DNA of 64,000 nt from Acheta domesticus (lineage: Eukaryota > Arthropoda > Insecta > Orthoptera > Gryllidae): contig JAHLJT010008756.1 in assembly GCA_031308135.1 (NCBI GenBank), positions 73,133,821-73,197,820 on the forward strand, in the 5' to 3' direction. Below are positions 46,696-57,952 of the stretch, one piece after another. The translations under genes were made by a program, and so were the position numbers. The notes under the pieces were generated by a model. It was not told the DNA's origin. It was given only the letters and a program-made list of their open reading frames with translations, and did not search any database. Each line of letters starts with the position of its first letter. Position 1 is the stretch's first letter.

Positions 46696-48375
46696 ATGGC
46701 TGAAAATAATCCCATTCAAAACCCCGAGGTTTCTGACCCCGCTCCCGCAAACGCCGACGCGCCTGCCGAGCTCACGCCCCCAGCTGTTCTCGCCCCTACT
46801 GTCGGGGTTTCTTTAGAGCAGGTACTCGAGACGAGTACCGCCGAGGCCGGACCTACCCTCGCCGCGGCCGCTCCGACGCCACCCTCAGACCAAATGTCTC
46901 AATTTTTCAGCACTCTTATCGCAAAATTTGACGAACAGCGTCAAGAATTTTGTCAATTTCGATCACAATTTGACGAACAGCGTCAAGAATTAAATTCTAA
47001 ATTTCAGGACTTGAATTCCAGATTTGATTCGAAATTTTGTGCCCTTGATAGTAGATTAGACGAACACCTCACTAATTTCACCCTTTTTCAAAGTGAGGTG
47101 TCTCAACAACTAAATTCGGTTAATTCAAAGGTCGATAAACAGAGCACTAAAATCGCCTCTCTCGCCTCTGCTGTTGAAAATAATTCTACGCAAATTTCTG
47201 ACATCAACGAACATTTAACAGGCCAACTAAAGAAATGCGAATCGCTCCAGTCTGAAACAGTTCAACAAATGACAGAATTTAAAGACAGCATAAACAAGGA
47301 TATTGCAACCGTTTCAGAAAAGCAATTAAATTTGGGACATTGGGCTCGTGATAAATTTAAAGACAATGAATCCGAAATTTCCAACTTGAAAGGCGAGGTG
47401 ACCAAGAAACTAAAAGGGGTTGACAATAAGATTGAAGGACTTCACGACTCCCTGAACAATAAAATTGAAACAGCAAAATTAGTTATCCAGGCACAGGCGG
47501 AAATGGAACGGAAAGAAATCGAAGTCAAAATAGGCGAACTAGAAATTAAAGTAGCGGAAAAGACTATTTCAGCTTTCCCGGTTAATGCTATGCCACTGTC
47601 AATTCCTCCAAATTTAAAATTCTCTGGTAATCGCGGTGAACAGCCCATTACGTTCTTACGTAATGTTGAAAATTATTTTGCTTTAGCGAGACACATTCCT
47701 GAATCTTCTAAACCGAAGGTTATAGCCCAAATGTTGGTTGACCATGCCCAAGAATGGTTCCAAACATTGTTACCAGTTCCGGCTGATTTTCAGGATTTTC
47801 GTTCCAAATTTATTAATCGTTTTTGGGATAGAAACACCCAATACAATTTTAAAATGGATTTGGCTAAAGGTAGATGGGACCAGAATGGTAACATGTCTAT
47901 GCGGGATTATGCAGTGTCTCGCATTGCCCAACTTAAACAATGCGAACCTACCCCCCCTGACGACGAAATTATGTGGCTATTAACTCGTCATTATCCATAT
48001 GTCATTCAAAACCTCCTTAAAACTAGTTTTGTAAAAGATCTTGAGCAATTTCAGATCTTATTGGGCGATTTCGACCAAACGAATGTGCAATTCGCTTCTT
48101 ATCAAAATCAGAGTCAAAACTCTTCACGCCCACGTAATGGCAATAATAATAATCAGAATCGAGGATTTCCCCCACGCCATTCGCAAGGTCAAGAGCGTCC
48201 TTTTAACCACGGCCCTTCGCCGCACTTTCCCCCCGCCCCCTCCCCCCCGGCGCCGACCAGTTTTCCGCCTCCCTTCAATGCCGGTCTAGGCCAAACCGCG
48301 CCCCTTCTAGCGCCGCCTTCGACAGCCCCAGGTCAACCACCACAGAGGCCGTTAAACCGCTCAGGTCCGGAATAA
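46696..48375 (+). CDS. gag: Gag polyprotein of the gypsy element
   Basis: A 559-residue intact frame from ATG 46696 (context CCACGATGG); the frame is open further up to 46549, but those codons look like leader. Order of regions: an acidic Pro/Ala-rich N-terminus, then a long coiled-coil section with repeated 'FDEQRQE' and 'NSKFQDLNSRFDSKF' heptads (about residues 70-280). The retrotransposon gag (capsid) domain follows (about 300-450) with FLRNVENYFALARHI, AQEWFQTLLP and SMRDYAVSRIAQLKQC. Last is an Asn/Gln- then Pro-rich tail. No CCHC zinc knuckle is visible, probably because the frame ends at the deletion. Gag forms the particle that packages the element's RNA. It is the only complete frame of the element. 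Confidence 0.88.
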   Translation: MAENNPIQNPEVSDPAPANADAPAELTPPAVLAPTVGVSLEQVLETSTAEAGPTLAAAAPTPPSDQMSQFFSTLIAKFDEQRQEFCQFRSQFDEQRQELNSKFQDLNSRFDSKFCALDSRLDEHLTNFTLFQSEVSQQLNSVNSKVDKQSTKIASLASAVENNSTQISDINEHLTGQLKKCESLQSETVQQMTEFKDSINKDIATVSEKQLNLGHWARDKFKDNESEISNLKGEVTKKLKGVDNKIEGLHDSLNNKIETAKLVIQAQAEMERKEIEVKIGELEIKVAEKTISAFPVNAMPLSIPPNLKFSGNRGEQPITFLRNVENYFALARHIPESSKPKVIAQMLVDHAQEWFQTLLPVPADFQDFRSKFINRFWDRNTQYNFKMDLAKGRWDQNGNMSMRDYAVSRIAQLKQCEPTPPDDEIMWLLTRHYPYVIQNLLKTSFVKDLEQFQILLGDFDQTNVQFASYQNQSQNSSRPRNGNNNNQNRGFPPRHSQGQERPFNHGPSPHFPPAPSPPAPTSFPPPFNAGLGQTAPLLAPPSTAPGQPPQRPLNRSGPE

Positions 48376-48379
48376 ATGG

Positions 48380-49171
48380 GAACACAGTTCTGGACCATTA
48401 CCTAGAGGAAGATGTGGATTCCGCCATATCTTCGTAGTAATAGATGTGTTTACTAAATATGTTAAGTGTTTTCCTATTGTTAAACCTACTGCAAAGTCCT
48501 GTTTAAAACACCTAGTGCAAGGTTTCTTCAAAGAATGTGGGACGTATCAGCGTGTCCTCAGTGACAATGGCACGCAGTTCACGAGTGACCTTTGGCAGCA
48601 ATCGCTAAATGATTTAGGTGTCCAAACAATCTTTTGTTCTATTAGGTCACCGAGATCAAACCCAAGCGAAAGAGTCATGAAAGAATTATCACGTTTGTTT
48701 CGGGTTTATGTGTCTCACAAGCATACCGCTTGGCCCGATTTACTACCGAAGATTAATACGTGGCTTAACCACATCCCCCATGAATCTTCCAGATTTACAC
48801 CTTTCGAGGCTCAATTCAATAAGAAGCCGAAACCATTGTTTCCTATTTTAGCAAAAATGGCCACTCAAATTCCAATTTCCCCTGAGGATCGGTGTCAAAT
48901 TATTCTCTCAAATTTAAAGAAAGCTGGTGATACGAGAAAACAACACCAGAAGAGTAAAACCCATTTATTTAAAGTCGGCGATAAAGTTTTAATCAAAGCT
49001 CTCAGAGTATCTAATCAGCCTGAAGGCCTTATTAGTAAATTCTTTCCTTTATTTGTAGGTCCTTACCAAATTATGAGGCTTGTAGCCCCCAACGCTTGCA
49101 CTTTACGTAGCACAGTTGGTTCCGAGGTTGGTCCTCACAATTTTTATAACCTTGTTCCTTTCAGAGATTAG
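48380..49171 (+). pseudogene. Truncated integrase of the gypsy element
   Basis: In a frame different from gag, the sequence enters the integrase catalytic core at GPLPRGRCGFRHIFVVIDVF (first Asp in VVID). It continues with the second Asp in LSDNGTQFTS and the Glu in NPSERVMKEL, so the D,D-E triad is complete. The C-terminal GPY/F module is present (FVGPYQIMRLV). The N-terminal HHCC finger, and everything between gag and this point, is deleted; the junction lies at about 48376-48391, directly after the gag stop TAA. The first Met is 48446, inside the core and after the first catalytic Asp, so a functional integrase from this copy is unlikely. Confidence 0.85.
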
Positions 49172-50299
49172 ACTAGATTAATTGGCTGAAAGAATAAAAG
49201 CCCTCATTTATGTCGCTCTGATTAGGTAACCTTATTTTAATTATATTCTTGTGGATCCAGCCCGGTTGCCCTGGCACGTCTTATTATTAATTAATTTCGT
49301 GGGTTCGCTACTACTTCAATGCTTTGGTTAAGTGATTGTTATAAGTGAACGTCGTTGTTGATTAAAAAAGAGAGAGAAATAATTCAGATATCCCTTAGAT
49401 ATACTCTGTCGAGAGTTGACGAGAGTTATAGCCATTGACTTTAATTAATGAAACGAGCTCCATTCTGATATTATGAACTTAATGTTTTTGCAACCCAAGT
49501 CCTTTGTTTAATTCATTGGTTGTTTTCTCACGTCTACCATTCTATTTTCAATTCTCCATCGTGTTGATATTTTGTTTCCTCCTCTTGTGTTTTAAATAAT
49601 TTGGCCACTGTTGACTATTATGCTTATCTATTATTTTGCAAATGTCGCATTTATTCCACTTGTTTTTATACCTCTAAAATCGTATTAAAAGAGCGTCAAA
49701 TATAATAATGAGTAACAGGGTTCCCACTTTTGGCTCTTCACTTTGCACATTTATTCAATTTGCAGTAGCGTTTAACTAGTTTTAGGTATCCCATTGTTTC
49801 ATTTTGCCAGTCTTTCTAAGTTTTGTTTCCAATTATCCCTCTATGTTATCTTCTTAATTACTTATTTAGTGCTTAGTTTGCTCTTAGTTTGAGTAGGTGT
49901 TGCTAATGGCCCACCACCATTTCTTATTTTTGAAAAATGATAGATTATTTTCATTCATTTTCTTATCATTAATGTGTTTGTATTACTTCTTAAAGATTTT
50001 GTGTCCTAAATTTATTGGTCATCTAGTTTTTTAGAGATAGCTTTAGTGTTGTTCCTCTTCATTAATTTTATCCTTTTGCTTAATTAACTAGTATTGTCTT
50101 ATCATGTTAGAGTTGTCATTGAAACCCCTAATTTTCGTTCTGGACATGCCAGGTTTTTGTGTTTTCACAGCTTCATCTGTCGGCACATGCTCCCCAAATT
50201 TATTTATCATCTATTTTTGTAAATGTCCTTTTTTTGTTCTTAGATTAAAAAAAAACATGTCCCATGCGTTTTTTTTAATCTCATTGTACGGGGGGGTAA
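49172..50299 (+). other. Non-coding 3' part of the gypsy element with polypurine tract
   Basis: T-rich DNA without an env-like frame. It ends in the G7 tract at 50290-50296 followed by TAA, directly before the 3' LTR; this is the expected plus-strand primer. Confidence 0.75.
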
Positions 50300-51754
50300 T
50301 GCGATGTGTCGGGGACCATCGCAGTCCTCCACCCTTGCGTCACGCCAAATTACCGGACGGCAGGAAAGAGCTACGCGCCCCCGAATTAGATATGCCCAGC
50401 CGCTCAAGCCCCCCATAAACTTTCAACTATCAATTATACCCTTTTACTGACAATACCGCGATGCGTCGGGTGACCATCGCACCCTCTCACCCCCGCGTCA
50501 CGCCAAATTACCGGAAGTTGGAAAGGGCCACGCGTCCACCGCGACCCGATTTAGTTCCGCCCAACGGCCCAAGTTCTCCAGAAGCCCCTAACAATAAATC
50601 TTACCCTTTGTCCAACAATACTGGATGATCGACAGCCGGAACAACCATTTTAGCGACTTGGCGATCGCACCCGGCTCAATAATCCTCTAAAAGCCTATAA
50701 AATCATCACATGCCAAAGCAGAAGGGACACGTGCGCGCTCCTCCGGCCTAACAATGCCGGCCAATGAACAACCAGAAGGCACCGTTGATGAAATAGAAGG
50801 TTCGAGAAGTTGAAATCCGACCAATAAAATCACTAGGCAGGAAGCACGTGAGCACTTTGAGATTTTTTCGAAAAAACGAAAGGGACAGACGGGCGAGCGA
50901 GGCCAGAGAGAGGACGGGCGACAGACGCTAGAGAGGACGGTCGTGCAGGGGAAGTCGTATGGAGATAGAAACCAACAAGTAAAGTTTTGAGTAGATTAAC
51001 AGTGGTAGTTAAGAAAGCCACCGAATATTAGTCAGTTAATGAAACCTGCGGTAGAAAGGGAACAGCAGCAGTGGGTAAGGCACACACTGAGCCGACCACT
51101 GCGAAACTTGCCCGGTCTTCACGGAATTAATTCCGAATAGCCAAAGTTTGGCTTCGAGCGTCATACGCGGTCCAGGTGTCGTGTGACGGCCTGAGACGCG
51201 CGCGAGCATCACGTCGCGACCGCCCGGTCATCCACCGCCGACGTCCCGTGCGCCGGAGTCATCACCCCGGAGGCAATCGGAGGCCAACCTTGCAACGTTC
51301 CGGCGTCGCCTCCTGAGGGTCCGACTACACTTCTCCGTCGCTCGGCGAGCAATCCAGTCGCGGTGACATTACCATCTAACATCACAGATTGTAAGTTGTC
51401 ATCACCATCATTCATTAATCGGCTACTAAAGTGACAATAACCCAGCATCAACCTGAACAGTTTCTCTTCGTTTAATTTTTTGAATAAATTAGTCCCCGCC
51501 ATTTGGTCGGGTGAACCAATTAATACCATAGCAAAGTGTTATTATTCTAAATCTTAAGAAACCACCAAATGCAACCCTTCGACCCAGGGCGCTCACCCCT
51601 GAGACGCTCAACGCCGGCGACATTAAGCAGGTAAGTGGGCATGCGCTTGGCGCCCTTATTAAATAAATTCAGCGCGTGTCCCCTCCTGCGACTTGGGACG
51701 ACTGTCACACCATAAGTGTGTCGGCGCCTCCATTTTGTGAGCAGTTCCATCACA
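50300..51754 (+). repeat. 3' LTR of the gypsy element
   Basis: The same 1455 bp as the 5' LTR; I saw no difference on reading. It is followed by the ATAC duplication. Confidence 0.93.
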
Positions 51755-52139
51755 ATACACAGGCGCAGCTGATGAACCAAGCTTCCGGAGGTGGTAAATC
51801 TGACACCGCCTCACTGGTCTCACCGGAACAATATTATTCTAGATTTGTGGATTTGATCAAGTGATGAGTGCGTAATAAATAGGGCCCGGAGGCCGGAAGT
51901 TCAAGCAAGTATTTTAAGACGGGGCTGCCAGATAAAGAGTAAAACAAATGACAAAAAAGAAACTTGAAAATTAGTATCTTCATTTTTTAAATCGTAAAAA
52001 CGCTGATTGTTGCTAATTTTTCATATGGAAACTTAAATATCATTTCATTTTATAATTGTCGTGTCAATAAGTGCACTGTTAACGATTTACTGAAACCTAG
52101 CCGATTTTGAATAAGGTGTTGCGACAAGAGCATGAAGTT

Positions 52140-52495
52140 CTAATAAGTACAAAGCACTGACGCGCCACATTCGGTTACCACAAAACCACGTATGCCACCA
52201 TTTATAACTATTTAATTGCTAATTAATAACGGCGTGCCTGCAGGCCGGCTGGCTGGCAGATGGGCGTGCTCGGCAGCTCACCATTAATTACTCGGAAATT
52301 TGGAGAGCGATTAAATATTTTTTGCGTAATAAATTAGTAATAAAATCTTTCTATAAGATGGCGAATGTTTTCGTGGTAACCGATTGCGGTGTGCCAGCTG
52401 AATATTCAGACCGCTCACCATTAATTTCTCGGAAGGTTGAAGAGCAAAGAAAATAGAATTTGCGTAATTAATTAGCAATTATGTCGTTGTGCCAG
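52140..52495 (+). repeat. Two diverged tandem units
   Basis: Around 52275-52340 and 52415-52490 the blocks 'gctcaccattaatt.ctcgga' and 'tttgcgtaat.aattag.aat' recur in the same order, about 140-150 bp apart. Confidence 0.45.
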
Positions 52496-53319
52496 CGGAA
52501 GAGAGCTGAATTATATGGGAGGAAACCTCACCACGGGATCCAATCGGCAGATTCCCACTTAGGTCCTGACAGGTATCCAATCCATTTCTGAGTGCCTTAT
52601 TGACGATTTCCGCGCTTTCAATTGTTTAAATCACGGAAAATGAAAAAAACTAGGTCTGGTATTAGAGGAAGGTTCGTTGTCCAAATGCATTGGTCATTGT
52701 GCCTACTGAAGCGGCAACAAATCAAGAGACTTGTGTTATTCTTTACATCAGCAGGTGATAAGAAACATTTTGAGCGCCCGCCCTGAAGAAAATTAATAAT
52801 TCATTGGCCTCTGTCTGCCATACCATTCGGTTCTGAGATGTGAGCATAAACATAAACATAAGATATGAATGTGAAAGTTTGCGAAGTCTTCGCTTTCGTA
52901 TTCACGGAAATGACATTTGAGAACAATACGTCACACACACACGCGCACACACAAAAAGCGAAAAAAGCGTTACAAAGAAAACTTTTTGCACAACGAAAGA
53001 AGCCATTGGAATTAGTAAAAGTATGTTGTGTCTCATCATCACTGATTGAAAGTTCCGTTGAATTACACATCGCGCCCAACGTATTATATGAGCTACTCTC
53101 TGATCATCGCATCCATTTTACAGTCGTTCGATTGTACATTAAATTTCTGGACAAATTTATTGTATACCAATAAGAATATGTCTGCGTGTGCGGCGACTGT
53201 TAATGGTTAATGGTACTCTTAATGCCGAAGTTAAAAGCACATCAATCTACATAACGTTTTCATTGAGAATAAACCCTAATTCGTACAAAACAGACGAACC
53301 GGCGGACTGTGCGCGGGTG

Positions 53320-53600
53320 GGAGGAAACGGAGACGCGAGCGACGGCAGGGGGGTGGGGCCGGGCGTGGGCGGGGGTGGGGCTGAGGGCATATTGGGGAGA
53401 GGGGAGGCCGCTTACTGCAGGAAGCAAATGAGAGGGGGCGAAGTAGCGATCGGGGTCGCGAGCAATAGGAGCGCGCCTATTGTCGAGGGCCGACCGGCCG
53501 TGCGGCAATGCACCCCCCCGGCCGACCGGTCGAAGCGTCTAGACACTGCCCTGAATCCGCGACCCGGATATGCAGTCGCCCGTCTATGCAACTAGCGGTA
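53320..53600. other. GC-rich, G-run-rich block
   Basis: A CpG-rich island with several closely spaced G runs on the + strand (53350-53415, for example ggggtggggccgggcgtggg). Open frames are low-complexity and no domain is seen. It may be regulatory; quadruplex formation is possible. Confidence 0.35.
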
Positions 53601-54639
53601 CACGTAGATAATACTGTTTTTTTAGTGTTTAATAACAACAATTTATTACAAATACAGGAACAACTTAAGGACATGAGTGGACTTAAAGCGCATGCTCATA
53701 CAAACTTTGCTATTCCCGTCTTCTTCCAAGGGGTGGTCTAAAATGATGTACACAGATTTCTAACATTAATTAATTTTGTAATATTTTCGCTCATCCATCA
53801 AAAACACTCGCTTCAGTTATGATGGAAAAAAGCTAGAGGGATGATCACAAAAATTGTGATTTGGTTTTCAAGACGAGAAGAGGATATTATTTCACGAGTG
53901 ACGACAGAAGCGGGTGTCTTCCTATGTAATTTCATTATAGTGTACACTATGTGATTCTATTTTACTCAAGATTTGAGCCGTTACTCAAGATTTGAGTAAA
54001 ATACAAAATGCAACATAATAGGTTGTCAGGACAACGCTTGGTTATGCCCGGAGAACCAACTCGCCAAGAGAGACGACGAAAGTAGTTTTAATAATAATAA
54101 TATTAATAATTATAAAAACGGTATCTCTCGCAGGTTACAAAATACTCTATCAACATATTATCAGCCATTAGGAAACATATTTCACAATATGAATAAAATT
54201 TTTAAAAATACTTGGGGCTTACAAAGTCTCTCCTACACTCGTCAGTTCCAAGAACTTATCACCAGTCTCTGGCGCTCGGCAGCATCCGCGGGATCAGCGC
54301 AGACTTCACTAGGCAAACAACGCATCTGCCGAGGTATCCAACTTCGGAGGGGAGATTCAGATGTTAGTAATAAAATGAATAGGGGCCCCATTAAAATTTC
54401 AAGCATTTTTATTTCATAGCTATAGAACACAATGTTTAAATCTTTTACATATAGGGTAACCATTTTACTAGATATTCAATTAGTATTCTTTGAAGTACTT
54501 ATCATAAGTGGAAATTATGAAACAGAATTATATAATAATAATTTTTAAATAATAATTTATTATGTTAAATATTTTGTACATTTTTGTTCAACCTTAAAAG
54601 GAGGGGCTCCAGTCTCTTGATCGCCTAGGGGCTGGCTCT

Positions 54640-54960
54640 TGAAGTCCGGCCCTGGGGATCGAGAGGGGGCGGGGCGGGGAACGCGCACTACCATTGAGCG
54701 CGCGCGGCGGAGGCGGTGGCGGCGGCTGGAGGAGCCGACCACTTCCGGCGCTTTGTGGCCGGGGTCGGGCGGGGGCGGGGGCGGGGGAGGGCGCGGTGCG
54801 TGACTGCGCCGGCCAGGTGGTCGCTGGGTGGGTGGTTGACCTTTGGCCGCGCGCCGCTTGGTCGAGTGGGCAGCGCGGACAGTTAGGTCTCGCTGGAAAT
54901 CTGCTGGACGAAATGCCCCCGCCGCGTTGGCCTCGAGAAGACAAGGGGATACGAGTAGAG
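54640..54960. other. GC-rich, G-run-rich block
   Basis: A second CpG island with dense G runs at 54660-54800 (gggggcggggcgggg; gggcgggggcgggggcgggg). Frames on both strands are simple-sequence. No gene is supported. Confidence 0.35.
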
Positions 54961-55099
54961 TGCCCAAATACGTAGTCGGAAGAAATTAACGGTTACTATA
55001 TACGATGGCTCTACGTATTAAGGCAGCGCCTCGCGGTTGGAGTATACTGATTGGGCGGACGCGGGTTAGGTCCTTGTCACGTGCCGGAAAAATATTCGT

Positions 55100-55330
55100 A
55101 GGCCTTCTGCTCTAATCAGTTCTTCCCTGATTGCTTCCGGTAGAATGCTGGAGCAACACTACAATGTGAGCCAACAGCCGCGCGCGATGCTTTCTTCCTT
55201 ATCCCGATCCCATTCTCCATGCATAGAGCCGAGCGATTGGTCGCTCACTCTCCTTCGAATGGCAGAAGGTCTGCCTGAGATAGGCCAATCCAGACCTAGA
55301 AGAGCTAGTGGGACATAAGATGTACGCTGG
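55100..55330 (+). repeat. Dispersed repeat family B, diverged copy
   Basis: Shares 'ttctgctctaatcag', 'gaatgctggagcaacac' and 'cgcgcgatgctttcttcctt' with the other copies. It lies 5' of the hAT insertion. Confidence 0.4.
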
Positions 55331-55542
55331 CTACATCGTACCCTCGAAATAAAGACGCTTGGCGATGATGAAGTGTTTCCATTAACCCTTTAAGCATGTC
55401 CGACTGCCGTTGCCTTCAGGGATTGCTTGTTCTGAACTTATGTGGCAAGTGACAACGGAATTCTAAAGCGATTTTCGGCGAGAGAAACCGAGCATCAACT
55501 GATGTCACTACAGTCCCTCTGACCGGGAAGTTTTAGGGAACG

Positions 55543-56404
55543 GGCTAGGTCAGGCTGTTCCAACTCAGCTGCCCGCGGGCGGGCACGCGGGCGCCCGCGA
55601 GCCACCGCGGGCACTGGCGGAGACTGGCGGGCGCAGACTGCTGAGTCAACACTCACTGCCGGCGCCTGGCGAAATATGAGCCATCGGGGCGCGAGTTGGC
55701 CTTGGCCTTTGGCGACAATTTGTCGCTGATAGCAGAAGCAGGGAGCGGTTAGATTGGGGAGCGGAGGGCACGCCGGGGCTCATTCTCAGAAAGAAATCTC
55801 ACACTCAGGAGAGGTTTAACAAGAAACGTACAATTCGATTCAATTCAACAATACTTCATGAAATTAATTTTAGACATATTTTTCTTGACAAGTGAAGCAA
55901 TGTCTGGTGTCAGTCCTTCGGCTGTTGCAATACGTAGAACGCTCTTCAATGTCTTGTCCTGCATTTGGGTTCTTTCTTCGATTTATATTATTTTCATTGC
56001 AGAGAAAAGCTGCTAACAATTTGTTGACGCAAACATAGATATAATCTTAGCTGCATTTAATCAAGCTTGGGGAAGACTTCCACATGCAAATTCCGATATC
56101 ATCGCAACAAATTAAGAGTATTAAAATATCTGTTCTTTAGTAGTAGGAAGTCCTTCAAATCTTATCTCCAACTGCATCGACGATGGCAAGGTTTCCGGTG
56201 AGACAGAAAAAGTCGTTGTAGCTTCCACTGCCAGCCATCGCACTACTCACGTTGCTTCCACGAAAAGAACAACGAATGTGATAAGAGCGCTTCCCCCTCC
56301 ACAACCTCCTCTTAGGCTAGCCACGATTGCCCGCGGGCGAGCTCGCGGGCGCCCGCGGGCGCCCGTGCCCGTGAGAGTCCGAGTTGGAACAGCCTGGGCT
56401 AGGT
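55543..56404. mobile_element. hAT element with perfect 8-bp target duplication
   Basis: The element 55551-56396 (846 bp) starts with CAGGCTGTTCCAACTC and ends with its exact complement. It is flanked on both sides by GGCTAGGT (55543-55550 and 56397-56404), an 8-bp duplication that defines hAT insertion. Inside both ends are GC-rich gcccgcgggc tracts. The interior holds only the C-terminus of a transposase, listed separately, so it is an internally deleted, non-autonomous copy. Confidence 0.92.
55850..56015 (-). pseudogene. C-terminal remnant of the hAT transposase
   Basis: The minus strand reads FSAMKII, stop, IEERTQMQDKTLKSVLRIA, TAEGLTPDIASLVKKN, then MSKIN and a stop. This matches the C-terminal end of hAT transposases domesticated or copied as GTF2IRD2/ZBED-like proteins, where the block reads roughly LFS.MK..KS..R..L.D..L.S.LRIA. 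It contains one internal stop. The zinc finger and catalytic core are gone. Confidence 0.7.
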
Positions 56405-56409
56405 TCTCG

Positions 56410-56815
56410 TCCCGACGGTGGCTGGATTTTCAACACTAGCTTGTCAGCTAGGACGAATTCAGACGCTGTCAGGGGGATAATTCTAGCGCTCGTCTGCTCT
56501 GATCGGTACTTTTCCATGGTTTCTTCGATCGACACCAAAAGAATGTCTGGGCAGTGCCCTAACAAACGGGCCACGGATCGCATCCTATCATTTCTTCCTC
56601 TTTCTTATCGTATCCTCACCCTTAAAAACACTGCACTACCACACATGTATCTGGCTGGTGAGAACTCCGTTAGCCGCGACGGTAGGTCGGCGTCGAATCT
56701 CAGCATTCAGCAGAGGAAGGATCACCGCCAGTTCTCGAGAAAAAAAGTGCACTGCACTTGCCGGACTAATGACCTTAGCAGCTGACGCGCCCGGTATCAC
56801 CTATCAATCAATTAG
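56410..56815 (+). repeat. Dispersed repeat family B, copy 3
   Basis: Near full-length: 'agcttgtcagctaggacgaa', 'ctgctctgatcggtac', 'cctaacaaacgggccac', 'taggtcggcgtcgaatctc', 'cagctgacgcgcccgg'. The hAT element is inserted at its left edge. Confidence 0.6.
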
Positions 56816-57244
56816 AGTTGTGCAAAGGTCAGCAGATGCGTAGCGACTGGCACCCCACACAACTGTGGTCGAAGAAAACTGTTTCTGATAGCGACACTAC
56901 GAAACCTTGGCTACACTGCATTGAACGACGAACCAGTCAGGGTTCCCAATTGGGCGGAATTTCATTTTTTGGGTTGGAAAATGGCTCTCTCTCGCGGAAC
57001 AAAAATTGACTTCGCAGAATACCGCCCAATGGGCGGAAATGTATCAAAACATGGTCGGTTTTTCAAATTACGAGTAAATTTTCAGAAAACAACCACAACG
57101 ACGTTGACAATGAGTTTCAGTTTTTAGTTTTTTACTTTATGTTATTTCTCATTAACCTTTTATTAATCCTTTCAGATTTACTTTGAGAAGTGTGATTGTA
57201 GGTTTTCGACCTCTAGTATTGGGTCGAGTTGTTCTAAAAGACAC

Positions 57245-57830
57245 GTATTGCATAACACGTGAAGAATGTAATTCTGTCTCACGTGCACATAGCTTGTCAG
57301 CTATGTCGAATTCAGTCGCTGTCTGGAGGAGAATTCTTGCGGCCGGCTGCTCTGATCGGTAGTTTTCCGTGGTTTCTGCGATCACCACCAGGCGAATGCT
57401 GGAGAAGTACTCTAACAAACGGGCCATGGACCGCGCGCGATCTTTCCTGCCTCTTCCTTCTCCTATCTTCACCCCTTACACTAATATGCACTACCAACCA
57501 CACATGCCGGTCGAGAGCTTAGAACTTGTCCCGGCTGAGGCGGTGCCCTGCTGTTGGGAGATACCTGTTTGGGGGAAATACCCTCCTTGTTGACGGTAGG
57601 TCGGTGCCGGATCTCGCCGTCCAGTGAGGAAAGATCACCGCCCCTTACCGATGAGTACACGCACTACACAAAACTAGAAAATGACCTCAGTAGTTGACGC
57701 GCTCGGAATCACGAACAATCAATCACCTGCACAATTATTCATCTCAAGCACTTGAAAGGTCACTGTTGCGAGTATAAATATGAAGCACAGTACATCGCAT
57801 AACACGTGAAGAACGTAATTCTATTTCACG
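57245..57830 (+). repeat. Dispersed repeat family B, copy 4, flanked by a direct repeat
   Basis: The best-preserved copy (57290-57730). The motif 'gcataacacgtgaagaa' occurs just before (57249) and after (57796), with further similarity ('gtaattct.t.tcacg'). This copy may therefore be bounded by, or inserted in, another repeat. Confidence 0.55.
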
Positions 57831-57952
57831 CCCACAAACGTTTACTTGAAACATTAATGTTTCTGAACAGAATAGTTAATGCCACTGACTAGTCCGTTAT
57901 AGAATACGCTGAACTATCAAAGAACACTAGAACAATCTTGCATGTGCGTATA

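Larger units (their letters stand above)
44317..51754 (+). mobile_element. Ty3/gypsy LTR retrotransposon, pol-deleted, recent
   Basis: Two 1455-bp LTRs (44317-45771 and 50300-51754) start with TG and end with CA. They are flanked by the 4-bp duplication ATAC (44313-44316 and 51755-51758), which fits gypsy-type integration. The order is LTR, primer binding site, 5-fold leader repeat, gag, truncated integrase, 1.1 kb non-coding, polypurine tract, LTR. Protease, reverse transcriptase and RNase H are missing. The LTRs appear identical by eye and give identical antisense frames, so insertion is recent. The element therefore moved, if already deleted, with enzymes supplied by a complete relative. 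Confidence 0.93.

Noticed and set aside
50104..50418. 104-codon frame before and into the 3' LTR, considered as an env-like gene
   Set aside because: It crosses the polypurine tract into the LTR and shows no signal or transmembrane pattern of an envelope.
54560..54975. Long overlapping frames on both strands in a GC-rich block
   Set aside because: Simple-sequence proline- and glycine-rich translations caused by G runs; no domain.
55380..55400. TTAACCCTTTAAGCATG as a second piggyBac end
   Set aside because: It resembles the end at 33444, but no matching opposite end or transposase was found nearby. The motif is short and AT-rich.
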